In this document: in pieces, positions 35,500 through 44,734 of the stretch
Layout of the letters: each line of letters opens with the position of its first letter
Position numbering within the stretch: the stretch's first letter is position 1
DNA from: Alterisphingorhabdus sp038748365
GTDB taxonomy: Bacteria > Pseudomonadota > Alphaproteobacteria > Sphingomonadales > Sphingomonadaceae
Length of the DNA: 64,000 nt
Assembly: GCA_038748365.1 (NCBI GenBank)
Contig: JBCDIZ010000001.1
Coordinates: forward strand, 372,001 to 436,000
Reading direction: 5' to 3'
Notes under the pieces: model-generated
What the model was told of the DNA's origin: nothing
Seen by the model: only the letters and a program-made list of their open reading frames with translations
Databases searched by the model: none
Made by a program: the position numbers and the translations under genes

Positions 35500-37032
35500 C
35501 TAATAGGCCTTGCCGACAAGGATACGCTCAACCGCTGGCTCGCCGGTAAAGATGCACGCACCTTCTGCCGCGGGCGCATTTTGCGGCACATTGCGCAGTG
35601 TCAGCTTGCGGTCCTTGAGCAGTTCTTCCACCTTCTCCAGCGCGGCACCGGTCGGCTTTCTCCAGCTGACCTCAAGCCAGCCAATATGGCCCTTTTGCTT
35701 AAAATGCGCCGTCAGCTCATCCATGGTGGTGACGTCATGACGTATATTGGCTTTGGTGCGTTCCGCCGCCTCGTCAAACAGCTTTTGCTGGATCGCTTCC
35801 AACATGGGCGTGACCTTGCCTGCAAAATCCTCACGCGGCATCACATCATTAGCGATCTTGCCATTGTCCTGATACAGCGCGACGCGATTGAGAACGGTGA
35901 CATTGCCCCCTTCCGCATCGCGGCCGCCCACCTCGACCAATATCGGCGCCCCCTTCTTGACCCACGCCCAGCGCTTGACTGCGGCCTTACCTGGACGGCT
36001 GTCGAGATGCACGCGCACAGGCTCGCCCAAGGCGCTGACGCCTTTGAGCGAAGCAGCCACCTCGCGGCAATAATCGAGTAGCGCTTCATCCTCAGGCTGA
36101 TCGCGCAGCATCGGGATAATCACGACCTGATAAGGTGCAATCGCGGGCGGCACGCGCAGGCCATCGTCATCGCCATGGCTCATAATAACGCCACCGATCA
36201 TGCGGGTGGAAACACCCCAGCTGGTGGTATAGGCGAACTGAAACTGGCCTTCGCGGTCCTGATAGCGGATATTCTGTGCTTTGCTGAAATTTTGGCCGAG
36301 ATAATGCGAGGTGCCGGCTTGTAGCGCCTTGCCATCCTGCATCATCGCCTCGATAGAATAGGTCGCATCGGCGCCGGGGAAGCGTTCATTTTCCGGCTTT
36401 TCACCAGCAATCACCGGCATCGCCAGATCTTCTTCGGCAAAGCTGCGATACATTTCCAGGATTTCCAGAGTCTCATCGACCGCATCTTGTTCGGTGGCAT
36501 GAGCGGTATGGCCTTCCTGCCAGAGAAATTCGCTTGTGCGCAGGAACATGCGGGTGCGCATCTCCCAGCGGACAATATTGGCCCATTGGTTGATCTTGAT
36601 CGGCAGATCGCGCCAGCTCTGCAGCCAGCGGGCAAAGGCGGAGCCGATAATCATTTCCGATGTTGGGCGCACCACCAACGGCTCTTCCAACTTGGCTTCC
36701 GGGTCAACATCAAGGCCATTTTCACCCGCCTTTAACCGGTGATGCGTCACCACCGCCATTTCCTTGGCAAAGCCTTCAACATGCTCGGCTTCCTTGGCGA
36801 AATAGGACAAGGGAATGAACAGCGGGAAATAGCAGTTCTCATGCCCGCTCGCCTTGATCCGGTCATCGAGCAGGCGCTGCATCCGCTCCCAGATGCCATA
36901 GCCCCATGGGCGCATGATCATCGAACCGCGGACACCGGACTCTTCGGCCAGATCACCTTCGGAAACTGCCAGCTGATACCATTTGGCAAAATCATCTGCC
37001 CGGGTAACGGGCAAAGCATTTTTCTTGGGCAA
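35500..37032 (-). CDS. proS: Prolyl-tRNA synthetase, archaeal/eukaryal type
   Basis: A 510-residue class II synthetase of the short type without the bacterial editing insertion. The diagnostic run RTRMFLRTSEFLWQEGHTAH near residue 140-160, SHGDDDGLRVPPAIAPYQVV near 260 and the C-terminal KAY ending are those of archaeal/eukaryal ProRS (ProS type 3). The C-terminal zinc site seems lost: only one cysteine (EGACIFTGE) remains in that domain. Many alphaproteobacteria use another ProRS type, so an old gene replacement is possible. Confidence 0.93.
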   Translation of the reverse strand: MPKKNALPVTRADDFAKWYQLAVSEGDLAEESGVRGSMIMRPWGYGIWERMQRLLDDRIKASGHENCYFPLFIPLSYFAKEAEHVEGFAKEMAVVTHHRLKAGENGLDVDPEAKLEEPLVVRPTSEMIIGSAFARWLQSWRDLPIKINQWANIVRWEMRTRMFLRTSEFLWQEGHTAHATEQDAVDETLEILEMYRSFAEEDLAMPVIAGEKPENERFPGADATYSIEAMMQDGKALQAGTSHYLGQNFSKAQNIRYQDREGQFQFAYTTSWGVSTRMIGGVIMSHGDDDGLRVPPAIAPYQVVIIPMLRDQPEDEALLDYCREVAASLKGVSALGEPVRVHLDSRPGKAAVKRWAWVKKGAPILVEVGGRDAEGGNVTVLNRVALYQDNGKIANDVMPREDFAGKVTPMLEAIQQKLFDEAAERTKANIRHDVTTMDELTAHFKQKGHIGWLEVSWRKPTGAALEKVEELLKDRKLTLRNVPQNAPAAEGACIFTGEPAVERILVGKAY

Positions 37033-37089
37033 GACTATGGTCTTTCTAAGTCAGATAAATTGGTTCCGCTAGTCGGCTAGCGATGCTTC

Positions 37090-37668
37090 TCAGTTTTTGT
37101 CAGCCATGCGGTCAAGCTGTTCCTGCATCGCTGCCAATTGTTCTTTTAAGGCGTCAATATCGTCATTCTTGGCAGCCTGCGTTTCATGCTTTTCAGCCTC
37201 TTTTTGCGTGCTGCCCATGCCAGGCGTAAATGCCCGCGTTGCGGCCTCAAACATTTCCATATTGCGCTGGGCCATTTTGGCGAACGGGTTATTTGCAATG
37301 CTGTCGCCCACCGCATTTTGCAGCTTTTGATGATTATCGCGAAAGGCTTTCATTGAGGCTTCAAGATAGCCCGGCATCATTGCCTGCATGGAATTGCCAT
37401 ACATACCAATAATCTGCCGCAGGAAGCTGGTGGGCAAAATCTGCTCCTCGCCGCTTTCTTCATCCATGATGATCTGGGTCAGGATCGAGCGGGTAATATC
37501 ATCGCCGCTCTTGGCATCGATCACCTTGAACTCATCACCATTTCGGATCAGCGTCGCGATATAGTCGAGCGTAATATAGCTTGACGAATGGGTGTTATAG
37601 AGCCGACGGTTGGCGTATTTCTTGATGATGATAACGCCATCATCGCTTTTGTGTTTCGACGCGGGCAT
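37090..37668 (-). CDS. phaR: Polyhydroxyalkanoate synthesis repressor PhaR
   Basis: A 192-residue regulator. The PHB/PHA-accumulation DNA-binding domain is unmistakable: VIIIKKYANRRLYNTHSSSYI at the N-terminus, then LDYIATLIRNGDEFKVIDAKSG. A PHA-granule-binding middle part and a C-terminal coiled coil (IDALKEQLAAMQEQLDRM) follow. Relatives repress phasin genes and their own promoter and are released by binding PHA granules. The start lies only 30 nt from the divergent PhaC-like gene. Confidence 0.93.
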   Translation of the reverse strand: MPASKHKSDDGVIIIKKYANRRLYNTHSSSYITLDYIATLIRNGDEFKVIDAKSGDDITRSILTQIIMDEESGEEQILPTSFLRQIIGMYGNSMQAMMPGYLEASMKAFRDNHQKLQNAVGDSIANNPFAKMAQRNMEMFEAATRAFTPGMGSTQKEAEKHETQAAKNDDIDALKEQLAAMQEQLDRMADKN

Positions 37669-37698
37669 AGGGGTAATACTCCAAAAAGGAAGGCATGA

Positions 37699-38772
37699 TT
37701 GGCCAATAACTCTCTTCTAGCATCCAAAGATGATGCACTGCAACATGGTCCACGCCCTTTGCCGCTTTTTCTGGAAATGGCGCGTGAGCAATTGCAGCAT
37801 GATCCTGAGGCTATGGCGGAATTGCTGCACGGGTTGAGCGCATTCCAGAGTGCAGCAAGACCTGCAGCAAATGCTGGTACGACGGTTATTGAAAAAAAGG
37901 GGCCGGTTACAGTTACACGGCATGCCGATGTCGACCTGAAACGCGATATTGACGTGCTGCTGGTACCCTCACCGATCAATGCGCCGCAGATACTTGATAT
38001 GGTCGAGGGGCGGTCGCTTATCGCCCATTTGGAGGCGCAGGGCCTTGGCTGCGGATTGCTCCACTGGGGTGCGATTACGCCAGAGCGTGGTGACGAGACA
38101 ATCAGCAGCTTTGTTGCCGATTATCTGCAACCATTGCTGCAACGCCAGAAGCGCCCGGTGCATCTTGTTGGCTATTGCCTTGGTGGTTTGCTGGCGCTGG
38201 GCGCGGCTTGTCTGTGCGACATACATAGCCTCACCCTGATCGCCAGCCCCTGGGACTTTTCCGGCTATGGTGTAGACCGTCGCGCTGAAATGGCCACTTT
38301 ATGGGCGCGTAACCGGGTACAATGTGAAACCATGCGCGTTGCACCGATTGAGATGGTGCAACAGGGTTTCTGGTCACTCGACAAAAGGCGTGTGGTGGAG
38401 AAATATCGCACTTTCGGCAAAATGGATGCGGACAGTCCGGGCAGCGCAATCTTTATCGCGATTGAAGACTGGGCCAATGGCGGTGAGCCCCTGCCCTTTG
38501 CTTTTGCGGATCAGCTTTTCAACGACTTTATCGCGAGCAATGCCTCGGTCGAGGGGCAATGGATAATTGATGGAGCGCAGATTTCGCCTGATACGGTCAA
38601 AGCACCTGCGCTGGAACTGGTGTCATCAAGTGACCAGATCACGCCTATGGCCACATCAGCAGGCTTTGCCAATCGCCATGTCTATGCCGGTGGACATGTT
38701 GGCATGGTCGTCGGTGGAAGCGCAAAACAGAAAAGCTGGAAAGATATAACCGAGTGGCTGTTGGCGAATTAA
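37699..38772 (+). CDS. PhaC-like alpha/beta hydrolase (PHA synthase-related)
   Basis: A 357-residue protein with a cysteine nucleophile in the lipase-box motif GYCLGG (C160), an acid in SSDQITP (D312) and a histidine in GGHVGMVVGG (H333). Spacing and length agree with class III PHA synthase catalytic subunits (about 355 residues), which polymerise 3-hydroxyacyl-CoA. No phaE partner is nearby, so a PHA-related acyltransferase or depolymerase is also possible. The start is TTG 37699 behind AAGGAAGG; the ATG at 37695 is out of frame. Divergence from phaR supports a PHA role. Confidence 0.8.
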   Translation: MANNSLLASKDDALQHGPRPLPLFLEMAREQLQHDPEAMAELLHGLSAFQSAARPAANAGTTVIEKKGPVTVTRHADVDLKRDIDVLLVPSPINAPQILDMVEGRSLIAHLEAQGLGCGLLHWGAITPERGDETISSFVADYLQPLLQRQKRPVHLVGYCLGGLLALGAACLCDIHSLTLIASPWDFSGYGVDRRAEMATLWARNRVQCETMRVAPIEMVQQGFWSLDKRRVVEKYRTFGKMDADSPGSAIFIAIEDWANGGEPLPFAFADQLFNDFIASNASVEGQWIIDGAQISPDTVKAPALELVSSSDQITPMATSAGFANRHVYAGGHVGMVVGGSAKQKSWKDITEWLLAN

Positions 38773-38775
38773 AAG

Positions 38776-39807
38776 TCAGGACCAACGCCGCTGAAACCGG
38801 CTACCCAATACCGTCAGCAACTCATATTGCGACAGACCAGACGCTGCCGATGCTTCAGGCAGGCTGTAATCAATATCGACCCAATCGCCCTCAGCTATAT
38901 TAGCCGCTTCGGTAATATCGATAATCGTCAGGTCCATCGACACCCGCCCGACAACCGGCAAATCCTGTCCGCCGAGATGCACATGGCCCTTGTTGGAAAA
39001 GCCGCGCAAATAGCCATCGGCATAGCCCAGAGAGATCGTCGCCAGACGCATATCATGCGGCGCGGTATAGATACCATTATAACCCAGGGTTGAGCCTTTG
39101 GGAGCATCCCGCGTCTGCAATATCGCTGCCTTAGGATAGACAACCTGTCTAATGCTATCGCGCAATTCGGGGCGCACCACGCCGCCATAAATAGCAATGC
39201 CCGGGCGCGTGAGATCGAAGTGGTAATCGCTTCCCAGAGCAATTCCGGCGCTATTGGCGAGACTATAGCGCTTGGCTTTGATGTGATCCTTGAGCGCTGA
39301 AAACGTACTTTGCTGCGCAGCATTTTTTACACAATCTTCATCGGCGGAGGCCAGATGGCTCATACAAATATCGATTTTAAGCTGCTCGATAAGCGGCTCG
39401 GACACTTCTTCCGGTGCCAGCCCCAAGCGGAACATCCCGGTATCAATCATCAGGTCACAAAGCCCGCCGCTTGCTTCAGTCCAGACTTTGGCCTGTTGCA
39501 GCGAATTGATAACCGGCTTGGCGGGCATCTGGCTGGCAAGATCGAGATCATTGCTACCGACGCCATGCAGCACCGATATGCCGGCCTCGGACGTTGCCCG
39601 CAAAATATCGCGCGCCTCGGTCCAGTGCGCGACGAAGAAATCGCTGCATCCCGCTTCGCGTAGCTTCTCGGTTACTGCACGACCACCAAGGCCATAGCCC
39701 TCTGCCTTGACGGCTGCCCCGGTGCTGGCCGTTTTGCTCATGCGGTCCAGCGCGCGCCAGTTCTCCACCAGCGCATCACTATCCAGATCAAGCCGCAGGG
39801 TGCGCAT
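38776..39807 (-). CDS. alr: Alanine racemase
   Basis: A 343-residue PLP enzyme making D-alanine for peptidoglycan. The PLP-binding lysine K34 lies in AAVKAEGYGLGG (many relatives have KADAYGLG), and the C-terminal beta domain has TLGYNGIYTA with the second catalytic tyrosine and VGRVSMDLTIIDI. Slightly shorter than typical (about 360). Its 3' end is 3 nt from that of the convergent PhaC-like gene. Confidence 0.92.
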   Translation of the reverse strand: MRTLRLDLDSDALVENWRALDRMSKTASTGAAVKAEGYGLGGRAVTEKLREAGCSDFFVAHWTEARDILRATSEAGISVLHGVGSNDLDLASQMPAKPVINSLQQAKVWTEASGGLCDLMIDTGMFRLGLAPEEVSEPLIEQLKIDICMSHLASADEDCVKNAAQQSTFSALKDHIKAKRYSLANSAGIALGSDYHFDLTRPGIAIYGGVVRPELRDSIRQVVYPKAAILQTRDAPKGSTLGYNGIYTAPHDMRLATISLGYADGYLRGFSNKGHVHLGGQDLPVVGRVSMDLTIIDITEAANIAEGDWVDIDYSLPEASAASGLSQYELLTVLGSRFQRRWS

Positions 39808-39827
39808 GGCCTTAGCTGATTATCCCC

Positions 39828-41465
39828 CTATTCATCCCACTCATTGGCATTGAGTGTTTCCTTCAGGCCAAAGGCCGTCACCACAAACGCCATAGCGACC
39901 ACCGCCATGGTGTACCATAGCCCGGCATAGGGATCACCGGTCTTGGCGATTATATAGCTGGCGATAAACGGTAAGAAGCCACCAAAATAGCCGGTGCCGA
40001 TATGATAGGGTATCGACATTGAGCTATAGCGGATACGCGGCGGGAACATTTCTGCCAGAAGTGCTGCCACCGAACCATAAGTGGCACCAGATAAAGCGCT
40101 CAGGACAAGTAGACTCAGCACAATGGCCACCATCGCTCCGGGTGTCGGGATGATGGGCGTAAAGTCATAACCTGAATGCGCGACCGCAGTTTCGATCTCG
40201 AATTCGGTAGGGTTGGTCAGCGTGTAACGCCCCACCGTAACGGTGACTTGTGCTTCGATAATGCTGCTTTGCTGCTCTTTCAGATTATAGGGTAACCCCT
40301 TGCTGGTGAAATAACTGATCACCTTGCCGCAATCGGTTGCCTGCACTTCGGCAAATGGACTGTAATCGCAAGCGTTGCCGCTGACGGTGATTGGAGCCTT
40401 TTCCTTTGTCTTCTCCAGGTCCGGATTGGCAACGCTGCCAATCATCCAGAAAGTCGGGAACAACAAAACCAGCGTTAGAAAATACCCCCAGACAATCGGC
40501 TTTTTGCGGCCCACTTTATCAGATAGCCAGCCAAAAAAGATAAAGAAGCCCATGCCCAGCGCGGCAGCGACACCGACAAGGATCTCGGCAGTAGTTTCTT
40601 CCACCCGCATCGGCCCGCGCAGAAAGCTGAGGCCCGAGAACATGGCAGTGTACCAGATAACCGTCAGGCCCGCCGCAATGCCGAACAGCGCCACTGCAAG
40701 CCGTTTGATATTGCCTGGATAGGTAAAGCTCTCCTTGAAGGGATTGCTGGCGATACTGCCCTCGGCCTTCATCGCCTGAAACACCGGGCTTTCCGAAAGC
40801 ATCAACCGCATCCACAGCGAGACACCAAGCAGCACCAGTGACAATAGGAACGGCACTCGCCAGCCCCAGTCATTCCATGTCGCATCGCTCATCAGGGCCT
40901 TGCTGGAGAGCACGACAATTAAGCTGAGCACAAAGCCGCCGACCACGCTGGCCTGAATAAAGCTGGTATAAAAGCCGCGCTTTTCCGGCGGCGCATGCTC
41001 GGAGACATAGATCGCCGCGCCGCCATATTCGCCGCCCAGCGCCAGGCCCTGTAACACCCGAAACAGGATGATTATGATCGGTGCCGCAATGCCGATGGTT
41101 TCGGCAGATGGGATCATACCGACACCGGCAGTCGCGATCCCCATCAGTGTCACGGTCACCAAAAAGGTATATTTACGCCCCAACCTGTCACCCAGAAAAC
41201 CAAACAGGATTGCGCCGAGCGGTCGGAAACCAAAGCCGACAGCAAAGCCCGCCCAGACGAGCAGCACTTCCAGCGTCGCATTATCGCTGGGGAAGAATGT
41301 CCGCCCGATAATTGCGGCGAGCGTGCCGTAGATAAAGAAATCATACCATTCAAAAATGGTGCCGAGCGAGGACGCGCCTATGACAAGGCGGATATCCTTT
41401 TTCGATGGTAAGTAAACATCTTGCGCGCCCGGTGCGGCGGCATCGCTGCTGAGTGTCTCAGCCAT
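39828..41465 (-). CDS. MHS-family major facilitator transporter
   Basis: A 545-residue transporter of the metabolite:H+ symporter family: LGTIFEWYDFFIYGTLAAIIG in helix 1, GFLGDRLGRKYTFLVTV in the loop 2-3 motif, and 12 predicted membrane helices. It is about 100 residues longer than usual because of a polar insertion at about residues 350-440 carrying two cysteines (NACDYS, ATDCGK), predicted to be periplasmic. Substrates of the family include organic acids, proline and betaine; following pccA by 66 nt, an organic acid is plausible. Confidence 0.85.
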   Translation of the reverse strand: MAETLSSDAAAPGAQDVYLPSKKDIRLVIGASSLGTIFEWYDFFIYGTLAAIIGRTFFPSDNATLEVLLVWAGFAVGFGFRPLGAILFGFLGDRLGRKYTFLVTVTLMGIATAGVGMIPSAETIGIAAPIIIILFRVLQGLALGGEYGGAAIYVSEHAPPEKRGFYTSFIQASVVGGFVLSLIVVLSSKALMSDATWNDWGWRVPFLLSLVLLGVSLWMRLMLSESPVFQAMKAEGSIASNPFKESFTYPGNIKRLAVALFGIAAGLTVIWYTAMFSGLSFLRGPMRVEETTAEILVGVAAALGMGFFIFFGWLSDKVGRKKPIVWGYFLTLVLLFPTFWMIGSVANPDLEKTKEKAPITVSGNACDYSPFAEVQATDCGKVISYFTSKGLPYNLKEQQSSIIEAQVTVTVGRYTLTNPTEFEIETAVAHSGYDFTPIIPTPGAMVAIVLSLLVLSALSGATYGSVAALLAEMFPPRIRYSSMSIPYHIGTGYFGGFLPFIASYIIAKTGDPYAGLWYTMAVVAMAFVVTAFGLKETLNANEWDE

Positions 41466-41531
41466 TTTGTCTCCCCTGTCCGCGCAATGTTACCCTGCGT
41501 CGGATATTGTGCAATGCCCGCTTTGTCGCGA

Positions 41532-43502
41532 TCAGTCCAGTTCCATGATGACTTCATCGACCGCCAGACTGTCGCCAGCCTCGGCTTTGATCGACACCAC
41601 GGTCGCCGCTTTTTCGGCGCGCAGAATGTTTTCCATCTTCATCGCCTCGACAATGGCCAGCGGTTGGCCTTCCTCAACCGTATCGCCCTCTTCGACCATG
41701 GTTTTCACCAGCAGGCCGGGCATTGGGCAGATTAGCAGCTTGGAAAGGTCAGGCGGTATCTTCTCGATCATATGCACCGCATGGCGCGCGACATGATCGG
41801 GCAGGACGCGCAGGGTGTGGATTGCCCCGCGGGTTGTCAGTGTCAGACCAGTCTCGCTCGTAGCCACCTTGACCGCCAGCTCCGCGCCATCAACCTCGGC
41901 AATCACCAGACCGTCGCCGGGGGTATAGGCCATGGACAAGTCGACCTCGGTGCCATCAACGATAATCACATCCTCGCCGATAGTGACTTCCATCGCGGCA
42001 TCACCGCTGACCACCTGCCACTCCGATGACGGCCGCAGGCGTTTGCCAAGTTGGCCGGTTATGCGCAGATCGCGATCGGCTTCGGCAGTCTTGATAAACG
42101 CCGCAATCGCCGCGAGCTGGCGCAGTAATTGCGCCGATGTGGGTGCGCCTTCAAAGCCTTCGGGATATTCCTCGGCGATAAAGGCGGTGCTGATATCGCC
42201 CGAACGGAAGCGTTCATGCTGCATCACCGCCGATAGGAAATCGAGATTATGGCCCAGCCCCTCGATAACAAAGCGGTCGAGCGCGGCAATCTGCTTGTCG
42301 ATCGCTTCTTCGCGGGTGTCGGCATAGCTGATCAGCTTGGCGATCATCGGGTCATAATAGATGGAGACCTCTCCGCCCTCTGCGACACCGTCATCGACGC
42401 GTACCCCGTCTTTCGCTTCCGGCGGCTGATAGCGCACCAGACGGCCGATGGATGGCAGGAAACCGCGATAGGGGTCTTCGGCATAGACACGGTTCTCGAC
42501 CGCCCAGCCTGTCAGCGTCACATCCTCCTGTGTGAGTTCCAGCTTTTCACCTGCGGCAACGCGGATCATCTGCTCGACCAGATCAAGCCCGGTAATCTGT
42601 TCGGTCACCGGATGCTCGACCTGAAGCCGGGTGTTCATTTCAAGGAAATAGAAGCTCTTGTCGGCACCGACGATCAGTTCGACCGTGCCCGCGCTGTAAT
42701 AACCCACGGCCTTAGCGAGCGCGACCGCCTGCTCCCCCATCGCCTTGCGCATATCCGGATCGACAAAGGGCGATGGTGCTTCTTCGACAACCTTCTGGTG
42801 CCGCCGCTGGATCGAACATTCGCGCTCGCCAAGATAGAGCGTATTGCCATGCTGATCGCCCAGCACCTGAATCTCGATATGCCGCGGCTGCTCGATAAAT
42901 TTCTCGATAAACACCCGGTCATCGCCAAAGCTGTTCAGCCCCTCGCGCTTGGTCGCCTCAAAACCCTCACGCACATCATCCTCGGACCAGGCAAGCCGCA
43001 TGCCTTTGCCGCCGCCACCGGCGCTGGCCTTCATCATCACCGGATAGCCAATATCATTGGCGATTTTTACCGCATGGTCCGTGTCGTCAATCTCGCCGAC
43101 ATAGCCCGGCACGATATTGACCCCGGCCTCGCGCGCCAGCTTCTTCGATTCAATCTTGTCGCCCATTGCGGCGATGGCGTTAGCGGGCGGGCCGATAAAG
43201 GCGATATCATTCTCCGCCAGTGCCTTGGCAAAGCTCTCGCGCTCGGAGAGGAAACCATAGCCCGGATGTACCGCCTCTGCGCCGGTGTCCTTGCACGCCT
43301 TTATGATCTTATCGGCAAGCAGATAGGATTCCGCAGCAGGCGGCGGCCCCAAATGCACCGCCTCATCCGCCATCTGCACATGCGGACTGCGCGCATCGGC
43401 ATCGGAATAGACCGCAACCGTGGCAATGCCCATTTTCTTGGCGGTGCGGATCACCCGACAAGCGATTTCGCCGCGATTGGCGATCAGGATTTTTTTGAAC
43501 AT
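41532..43502 (-). CDS. pccA: Propionyl-CoA carboxylase alpha subunit (biotin carboxylase + biotin carrier)
   Basis: A 656-residue subunit that carboxylates its own biotin with ATP and bicarbonate. It has the biotin carboxylase domain (about 1-450: FKKILIANRGEIACRVIRTAK, MKASAGGGGKGMR, EMNTRLQVEHPVTE), a linker domain and the biotinyl carrier domain with K622 in VEAMKMEN. The link to PccB, Mce and ScpA makes propionyl-CoA the likely substrate. The start overlaps the preceding 76-residue membrane-protein gene by 19 nt; bioB lies just before that. Confidence 0.93.
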   Translation of the reverse strand: MFKKILIANRGEIACRVIRTAKKMGIATVAVYSDADARSPHVQMADEAVHLGPPPAAESYLLADKIIKACKDTGAEAVHPGYGFLSERESFAKALAENDIAFIGPPANAIAAMGDKIESKKLAREAGVNIVPGYVGEIDDTDHAVKIANDIGYPVMMKASAGGGGKGMRLAWSEDDVREGFEATKREGLNSFGDDRVFIEKFIEQPRHIEIQVLGDQHGNTLYLGERECSIQRRHQKVVEEAPSPFVDPDMRKAMGEQAVALAKAVGYYSAGTVELIVGADKSFYFLEMNTRLQVEHPVTEQITGLDLVEQMIRVAAGEKLELTQEDVTLTGWAVENRVYAEDPYRGFLPSIGRLVRYQPPEAKDGVRVDDGVAEGGEVSIYYDPMIAKLISYADTREEAIDKQIAALDRFVIEGLGHNLDFLSAVMQHERFRSGDISTAFIAEEYPEGFEGAPTSAQLLRQLAAIAAFIKTAEADRDLRITGQLGKRLRPSSEWQVVSGDAAMEVTIGEDVIIVDGTEVDLSMAYTPGDGLVIAEVDGAELAVKVATSETGLTLTTRGAIHTLRVLPDHVARHAVHMIEKIPPDLSKLLICPMPGLLVKTMVEEGDTVEEGQPLAIVEAMKMENILRAEKAATVVSIKAEAGDSLAVDEVIMELD

Positions 43503-43714
43503 TCAGCTTCGTTCCTTATGGAATTTGCAACGCCGATAGCAAAATTGAATGTCAACCAAGCGACAAACAACAGGATTGGAGCATACCTGCCACCAATATC
43601 ATTTTTGGCAAGCCAAATCGCAGCTCCAATTATTGCAATATTTGTAAGCAGACAGAACAGCATACCTAGAGTAGTACCAAGAAAGTTGATTGCCATTTTG
43701 GCCATTTTACTCAC
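43484..43714 (-). CDS. Small membrane protein between bioB and pccA
   Basis: Not recognised. A 76-residue product with two strong hydrophobic helices (FLGTTLGMLFCLLTNIAIIG and IGGRYAPILLFVAWLTFNFA) and a short charged tail. Its start overlaps the bioB stop by 4 nt and its end overlaps pccA by 19 nt, so it is likely translated in series. The stretch is more AT-rich than its neighbours, hinting at later acquisition. Confidence 0.65.
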   Translation of the reverse strand: MSKMAKMAINFLGTTLGMLFCLLTNIAIIGAAIWLAKNDIGGRYAPILLFVAWLTFNFAIGVANSIRNEAECSKKS

Positions 43715-44730
43715 TCAACTGCCTCGACAACCTGCTGCATCTTCTCCGCCCGCATAGGCTCCTCACCCTGCAGCGCCTTTAGCCCCAGCTTGGCAAAAAG
43801 GTCGGCATCGCTGTCATCCCCCGCATTGGGCGCGGTCAGCAGCTTGTCTCCAGTAAAGATCGAATTGGCCCCGGCCATAAAGCACAGCGCCTGCGTTGCC
43901 TCGCTCATGCTTTCGCGGCCTGCGCTGAGGCGCACCATCGACATGGGCATGGTGATCCGCGCCACCGCCACCGTGCGCACAAATTCGATATCATCGATCT
44001 TGGCCAGTGGCGTATCGGCGAGCATATCGCCCAGCACTGTGCCTTTGACCGGCACCAGCGCGTTGACCGGAACACTCTCGGGATGCTGCGGCAAGGTCGC
44101 CAGCGTATGGATAAAGCCGACACGATCCTCACGCGTCTCACCCATGCCAACAATGCCGCCGGAACAGACATTGATCCCGCTTTGCCGCACATGTTCCAGC
44201 GTCTCAATCCGCTCGTCAAATTTGCGGGTCGAAATCACCCGCTCATAATATTCGGGCGAGCTGTCGATATTGTGGTTGTAATAGTCGAGTCCCACCTCAG
44301 CCAGCATATCCGCCTGTTTGCGGGTCAGCATGCCGAGCGTCATGCAGGTCTCCAGCCCCATATCGCGCACGCCTTTGACGATCTCGACAATCGCCGGCAT
44401 GTCACGGTCCTTGGGGTTACGCCAGGCTGCACCCATGCAGAAACGCTGCGAGCCATTATCTTTGGCCTGCGCCGCCATTTGCAGGATGGCACGCACATCC
44501 ATCAGCTTGGTCGCCTTCACCCCGCTATCTGCATGCACCGATTGCGAGCAATAGCCGCAATCTTCCGGGCACCCACCAGTCTTGATCGACAGCAGCGTGC
44601 ATAGCTGTACTTCATTGGCGGCATGGACCTCACGATGCACAGTTTGCGCTTCAAACAGCAGGTCCATCAACGGCTTATCGAACAGCACGGCAATCTCTTC
44701 ACGCGTCCAGTCAGTGCGAATATCGGTCAT
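43711..44730 (-). CDS. bioB: Biotin synthase
   Basis: A 339-residue radical-SAM enzyme inserting sulfur into dethiobiotin. The SAM-cluster motif GGCPEDCGYCSQS lies near residue 50, with FCMGAAWRNPKDRD, YYNHNIDSSPEYY, CSGGIVGMGET and the C-terminal NSIFTGDKLLT. ATG 44730 (MTDIRTDWTREE) is 4 nt after metY; the longer open frame to 44853 lies inside metY. No other bio genes are nearby, but the product's biotin is needed by PccA two genes downstream. Confidence 0.95.
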   Translation of the reverse strand: MTDIRTDWTREEIAVLFDKPLMDLLFEAQTVHREVHAANEVQLCTLLSIKTGGCPEDCGYCSQSVHADSGVKATKLMDVRAILQMAAQAKDNGSQRFCMGAAWRNPKDRDMPAIVEIVKGVRDMGLETCMTLGMLTRKQADMLAEVGLDYYNHNIDSSPEYYERVISTRKFDERIETLEHVRQSGINVCSGGIVGMGETREDRVGFIHTLATLPQHPESVPVNALVPVKGTVLGDMLADTPLAKIDDIEFVRTVAVARITMPMSMVRLSAGRESMSEATQALCFMAGANSIFTGDKLLTAPNAGDDSDADLFAKLGLKALQGEEPMRAEKMQQVVEAVE

Positions 44731-44734
44731 AAAG

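Noticed and set aside
42249..43757. A 502-residue open frame on the plus strand
   Set aside because: Antisense to pccA, whose biotin carboxylase and carrier motifs are intact; composition is Arg/His-rich, as in antisense frames.
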